The notes beneath the pieces were generated by a model. That model searched no databases. It was not told where the DNA came from and was given only the letters and a program-made list of their open reading frames with translations. Shown here piece after piece: positions 39,477-43,041 of a DNA stretch of 43,041 bases. The stretch covers positions 1-43,041 of the forward strand of contig JAKFDK010000136.1 of the NCBI GenBank assembly GCA_036676195.1, read 5' to 3'. The number at the start of each line of letters is the position of its first letter. Position 1 is the stretch's first letter. The stretch comes from JAKFDK01 sp036676195. Lineage in GTDB: Bacteria; Bacillota; Sulfobacillia; Symbiobacteriales; ZC4RG38. Position numbers and translations under genes: made by a program.

Positions 39477-40358
39477 GTGTATCAAGAATCTGCCTGGGAG
39501 GGAACCGCCGTAAAGGTTGCCATTGTGACGGACGCCACGGCCAGTCTGCCCCCGGCCCTGACCCGGGAACTGGGGATTCTGGTGGTTCCGGTTCCGATCC
39601 AGGTTGGACGGGAGACGTTCCTGGGCGGAGTGGACCCGCCGGAACGGTTTTACGACCTGCTTGCCCGTGGGGAATTGCCCGGGACTTCCACGCCTTCGCC
39701 CGGCATGTTCATGGATATCTACCGTTCTCTGGAAGGGCAGGCAGCGGCCATCGTTTCCGTCCACGTGGCGGCGTCCAAAAGTGCGGTGCAACAGTCGGCC
39801 CGCATTGCTGCCAGTATGTTACCCCACCTCGAGATCCATGTGGTGGACTCCGGTCAGGTTAGCCTGGGGCTGGGCCTGCTGGCTGCGGGGGCTGCCCGGA
39901 TGGCCCGAGAGGGCCAGACAGCAGCAGAGATTGTCCGCTGGCTGGCGGCCACTGTTCCCCGAACCGAGGTGGTGGCGGCGGTGCGTGATCTGGCCATTCT
40001 CCGCCGGAGCGGGCGGGTGGGCATGGGCAAGAGTCTGGTGGCCGGCCTGTTGAATATCAAGCCGGTCCTGCAGGTACATGCCGGGGAGATTCAGGTGGTG
40101 GATCAGGTACGGGCCTGGCCCAGGGCGGTTGAGCGCCTGGTGGAACTGGCCCGGGCAGCGGCGGCGAACCGGCCGGGCCGCCTGCACCTGGCCGTGGTGC
40201 ACACCCACTGCCCGGCGGATGCCGCTGCATTGCAGGAGATGCTGGCACCATCCTTCCCCGATGCCGAAATCCTGGTGGCAGAGGCGGGGCCAGCCCTTGC
40301 CAGCCACGCCGGTCCCGGCACACTGGGCATTTGCGTGCTGAGCGACCCGGTGGATTGA
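39477..40358 (+). CDS. degV: DegV-family fatty-acid-binding protein (FakB-like)
   Basis: A DegV/EDD-fold protein that binds a fatty acid and presents it to a FakA kinase. Landmarks: VAIVTDATASLPPALTREL, ELPGTSTPSPGMFMDIYR, SVHVAASKSAVQQSARIA (the carboxylate-binding strand and helix), VVDSGQVSLGLGLLAAGAARM, and LRRSGRVGMGKSLVAGLLNIKPVL. The length of about 290 is standard. The regular start is GTG at 39477; however, GGGAGGG (39496–39502) sits seven bases before a GTA at 39510, where the family N-terminus begins, so translation may start there. It stands alone, divergent from the AhpD-family gene. Confidence 0.92.
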   Translation: MYQESAWEGTAVKVAIVTDATASLPPALTRELGILVVPVPIQVGRETFLGGVDPPERFYDLLARGELPGTSTPSPGMFMDIYRSLEGQAAAIVSVHVAASKSAVQQSARIAASMLPHLEIHVVDSGQVSLGLGLLAAGAARMAREGQTAAEIVRWLAATVPRTEVVAAVRDLAILRRSGRVGMGKSLVAGLLNIKPVLQVHAGEIQVVDQVRAWPRAVERLVELARAAAANRPGRLHLAVVHTHCPADAAALQEMLAPSFPDAEILVAEAGPALASHAGPGTLGICVLSDPVD

Positions 40359-40453
40359 CACTGACACTCATGCCAGCCTCCGGCCCACCGAGCAGGACTG
40401 TTCCGGCGCATTGTGGTAAAATTAGCCGTGGACTTCTGGGAGGGGGCTGGACG

Positions 40454-41770
40454 ATGGAATGGGTCAGGATTGCCAACCTCAATCAGCATGAAGCGCAGGA
40501 GGTTGAGTTGCGTGGCTGGGTGTACCACCACCGCAGCTCTGGGAAAATTCAGTTTATCGTCCTGCGCGATGGATCGGGAATCTGCCAGTGCGTGCTGTCC
40601 CGGAGCGAGGTTGATCCGGAGGTATTTGCGGCTGCCCGGGAGTTGACCCAGGAATCGTCGGTGGTGGTACGTGGCCGCGTCCGGGCCGAAGCACGGGCGC
40701 CGGGCGGATATGAAATCAGCGTGCAGGACTTACGGGTCGTTCAGGTGGCGGCGGCGGACTACCCTATCACCCCCAAAGAACACGGCGTGGAATATCTGAT
40801 GGACCACCGCCATTTGTGGATGCGCACACCCCGGCAGGCGGCGATCCTGCGCATTCGCAATGAGATCGTGATGGGCATTCACCAGTTCCTGCAGGACCAG
40901 GATTTTGTCCTCACGGAAAGCCCGATCCTGATGGGCACTGCCGCTGAAGGCGGTGCGAACCTGTTCGAGACTCAATACGTCAATGATGAGCCGGCCTTTC
41001 TGAGCCAGTCCGGCCAGTTGTATGTAGAGGCTACCGCCGCCGCCCTCGGTCGTGTGTATACCTTCGGGCCGACCTTCCGGGCGGAAAAGTCCAAGACCCG
41101 GCGACACCTGATTGAGTTCTGGATGGTTGAGCCGGAAGCCGCCTTTATGACCCATGACGAGAATCTGCGGCTGCAGGAGAACCTGGTGGCACATGTGGTG
41201 CAGCGGGTGTTGCGCAAGCGGGCGGCCGACCTGGTCACCATTGGCCGGGACACCGCCCGGCTGGAGCAGGTCACGCCGCCCTTCGACCGGATCACCTATG
41301 ACGAAGCGATTGACCTGCTGCGGCGGGTGCACCAACCGGAGGACGAGTGGCAGCCATTGGCCTGGGGTGAGGACTTTGGCGCCCCGCACGAAGCGGCAAT
41401 CACCGCAGAATTTGATAAGCCGGTGTTTGTCGAGCGGTACCCGGTGGGGGTGAAGGCCTTTTACATGCAGCCAGACCCCGCCCGCCCCGAAGTGGTGTTG
41501 AACGCCGACCTGCTGGCCCCGGAAGGGTATGGGGAAATCATCGGCGGGTCGGAGCGCATTCATGACCCGGAACTGCTGCGCCGCCGGTTCGAGGAGCACC
41601 GTCTGGACCCTGATACCTACGGCTGGTACCTGGACCTGCGCCGGTTCGGGACGACGCCTCACGCCGGCTTCGGGCTGGGGGTGGAGCGGGTGGTGGCCTG
41701 GATTTGCGGCCTGGACCACGTGCGGGAGACGATTCCCTTTGCCCGCCTGCTCAACCGTTTGCATCCGTAG
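40454..41770 (+). CDS. asnS: Asparaginyl-tRNA synthetase
   Basis: A class IIb aminoacyl-tRNA synthetase of 438 residues that charges tRNA-Asn. The N-terminal OB fold for anticodon binding carries VELRGWVYHHRSSGKIQFIVLRDG. The catalytic core shows FRAEKSKTRRHLIEFWMVEPE (motif 2, the AsnRS form with FWMVEPE), NADLLAPEGYGEIIGGSERI and GLGVERVVAWICGLDHVRETIPF (motif 3). The ATG at 40454 lies after GGGAGGGGG. A terminator follows. Asp and Asn enzymes resemble each other, but these motifs favour Asn. Confidence 0.95.
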   Translation: MEWVRIANLNQHEAQEVELRGWVYHHRSSGKIQFIVLRDGSGICQCVLSRSEVDPEVFAAARELTQESSVVVRGRVRAEARAPGGYEISVQDLRVVQVAAADYPITPKEHGVEYLMDHRHLWMRTPRQAAILRIRNEIVMGIHQFLQDQDFVLTESPILMGTAAEGGANLFETQYVNDEPAFLSQSGQLYVEATAAALGRVYTFGPTFRAEKSKTRRHLIEFWMVEPEAAFMTHDENLRLQENLVAHVVQRVLRKRAADLVTIGRDTARLEQVTPPFDRITYDEAIDLLRRVHQPEDEWQPLAWGEDFGAPHEAAITAEFDKPVFVERYPVGVKAFYMQPDPARPEVVLNADLLAPEGYGEIIGGSERIHDPELLRRRFEEHRLDPDTYGWYLDLRRFGTTPHAGFGLGVERVVAWICGLDHVRETIPFARLLNRLHP

Positions 41771-41786
41771 CTACGGATTTCCGAAG

Positions 41787-41817
41787 CTGAGGGGGATGGG
41801 CGGTCCTCCTCAGTTTC
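41787..41817 (+). terminator. Terminator after asnS
   Basis: CTGAGGGGGA (41787–41796) folds with TCCTCCTCAG (41804–41813), with one G–T pair, followed by TTTCTGC. Confidence 0.7.
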
Positions 41818-41998
41818 TGCATAACCCCCTTGCTCTGCAGGAAAATGACGTAATTTGTCGGTTTCTAATTTAAATCATTTAGCAGCAAAGAGGGAATTCG
41901 GCTCCACCTGTTGAAAAATTGAGCAAGAAGTGCTGCTGATTTTGTAACAACTGCGGAGACCCCCTGGTTGCGGGGGAGCTAAAGGGGAGGAAATCCTG

Positions 41999-42883
41999 TT
42001 GCCGGGCCAACTGGGGGAGATTGGCCAGCGGCTGCGGGCGGCCCGAGACGCCCTGGGTCTGTCCCTGACCGTGGCTGAAGAGGAAACCAGGATCCGCAAG
42101 AAGTACCTGGCAGCGTTGGAGACCGGAGAGCGGGATGAGTTGCCCGCGAATGAGGTTTATGTCAAGGGATTCATCCGGACTTACGGAAACTACCTGGGCA
42201 TGGACGGGGATGTCCTGGTTAATGACTACAAGCAGGCTCAGAGACCGCAAACCACGCCACAGGAGCGGCTACCGGCCGACACTGTTGCGGCCACCCGAAC
42301 AACGTCCCATCCCGGTGAACCCCGGACCCGTCCGTCTCGCCGACCGGCCCGGGAACGCCCGGCCGGTCGCAGCCCGGTGCTGGTGTGGGGGATCGGTGTG
42401 GTGGTAGCCCTGGTGGGTCTGGCGGTTATGGTTCTGCTGTGGGCGCCGGGGGACAGCGCTCCCCCGCCGGCAACGGACCCGGTGACGCAAACGCCAACGC
42501 CGCTCCCGGCACCACCTGTTCGCACAGAGCCTGCCGTTTCCACCCCGCCGCCACCGGTCGCGGAGGTCACCCGGGTCGAGGTGGGCGCTCCGGTCACCGG
42601 TGGACCGGTCGGGTCACACATTCCGGTCACCGTCAGCCCCGGGCCGATCAACCTGACCCTTACCTTCCGGGACCGGGCGTGGGTAAGCATCGCGGCGGAT
42701 GGCAAGCCGGTGGTGGAGGGATTCTTCGGGCCGGATCAGATGGAAAGGTTCAGTGCCACCGAGCAAATGACCGTGACCGTCGGCTGGGTGGAGGTCGTGG
42801 ATTTCAGTGTGAATGGCAAGGTGCTGGGCGCAGTGGCCAGGGAAGCCCAGCGTCAGGTGATTCTGACCGCCCGCAAGCCTTGA
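41999..42883 (+). CDS. rodZ: RodZ-like helix-turn-helix membrane protein
   Basis: A 294-residue protein of the RodZ class, which links the MreB cytoskeleton to the cell wall machinery. Residues 1–80 form a Cro-like helix-turn-helix domain: LGEIGQRLRAARDALGLSL, then EEETRIRKKYLAALETGERDELP and VYVKGFIRTYGNYL. One membrane helix (VLVWGIGVVVALVGLAVMVLL, residues about 127–147) follows a basic linker. A Pro/Thr-rich stretch leads to a C-terminal DUF4115-type domain (LTLTFRDRAWVSIAADGKPVVEGFF, ending TARKP). The start is TTG with AAAGGGGAGG upstream. MreB is not in this window. Confidence 0.9.
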   Translation: MPGQLGEIGQRLRAARDALGLSLTVAEEETRIRKKYLAALETGERDELPANEVYVKGFIRTYGNYLGMDGDVLVNDYKQAQRPQTTPQERLPADTVAATRTTSHPGEPRTRPSRRPARERPAGRSPVLVWGIGVVVALVGLAVMVLLWAPGDSAPPPATDPVTQTPTPLPAPPVRTEPAVSTPPPPVAEVTRVEVGAPVTGGPVGSHIPVTVSPGPINLTLTFRDRAWVSIAADGKPVVEGFFGPDQMERFSATEQMTVTVGWVEVVDFSVNGKVLGAVAREAQRQVILTARKP

Positions 42884-42898
42884 TGCATCAAATGTCGC

Positions 42899-42928
42899 CG
42901 GCCGGGGGCCGATAGCCCCCGGCCTTGT
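42899..42928 (+). terminator. Hairpin after rodZ
   Basis: GGCCGGGGGC pairs with GCCCCCGGCC around CGATA. The following TTGTCG is a weak T tract. Confidence 0.65.
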
Positions 42929-42989
42929 CGCGCTCGGTCAGAATCTCTTCCGGGCCACCCCTGTATCCTTCTTCGGAGGGGTGAGCCAC

Positions 42990-43041
42990 TTGCGGTGGTG
43001 GAACTGGGGAGCTCTGGGTCTGCTCCTGTCTGTTTGCATGC
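42990..43041 (+). CDS. Start of a possible exported protein, cut by window end
   Basis: A TTG start ten bases after GGAGGGGTGAG opens a frame that runs to the window end: MRWWNWG followed by ALGLLLSVCM. This looks like the start of a signal peptide or lipoprotein leader with a Cys near residue 16. Only 17 residues are visible, so the family cannot be named. Confidence 0.35.
   Translation, partial: MRWWNWGALGLLLSVCM

Overview
The window is chromosomal DNA from a high-GC, endospore-forming Firmicute. The order RNase J – TepA protease – YlzJ-like – SpoIIIE is a Firmicutes signature. A CotH spore-coat kinase and a RodZ-like protein are also present, and GC-rich codons with many GTG/TTG starts behind strong Shine-Dalgarno sequences suggest a Symbiobacterium-like lineage. 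That placement is inference. I see no tRNA, rRNA or CRISPR array.

Region 1 (1–13.6 kb) is housekeeping and signalling. It holds the end of an HD-GYP gene, a small secreted peptide, a promoter with a structured leader ahead of RNase J, a frameshifted spermidine-synthase-like gene, tepA, a ylzJ-like gene, a patatin lipase, spoIIIE with an overlapping Hpt gene, a convergent response regulator/histidine kinase pair (kinase frameshifted), a two-domain Ala/Pro-linker protein and yebC.

Region 2 (13.8–19.4 kb) is a catabolic operon: acyl-CoA dehydrogenase, biotin carrier protein, AtuA-like pair, enoyl-CoA hydratase and carboxyltransferase, closed by a strong terminator. It resembles leucine/isovalerate or acyclic-terpene degradation. 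No biotin carboxylase subunit is encoded here.

Region 3 (about 19.5–36.4 kb) looks like an acquired island. An IS21-type istB remnant lies on its left and a broken fabH-like remnant on its right. Inside is what I read as an undescribed RiPP (ribosomally made, modified peptide) cluster. Around a 24-residue precursor behind a near-perfect Shine-Dalgarno are a PqqD-like recognition protein, a nucleotidyltransferase-fold protein, a GT4 glycosyltransferase fused to a CYTH domain, a CPBP protease, a three-gene ABC transporter, two B12-binding-type radical SAM enzymes, a FemAB/CelD-type acyltransferase, a CobQ-like ATPase without its amidotransferase half, a polysaccharide deacetylase and a PEP-synthase-like/Nudix fusion. 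Most genes overlap or nearly abut. A thymidylate-kinase-like gene follows the fabH remnant.

Region 4 (36.4–43.0 kb) returns to core genes: a long imperfect inverted repeat, a small two-helix membrane protein, cotH with an upstream Lys/Cys-rich peptide gene (a likely CotH-substrate pair), an AhpD-family gene whose in-frame TGA sits at the catalytic cysteine and is followed by a SECIS-like hairpin (probable selenoprotein), degV, asnS and a rodZ-like gene.

Three single-base frame disruptions (spermidine synthase, histidine kinase, istB) could be real decay or, for the first two, sequencing error; the sequence alone cannot separate these.
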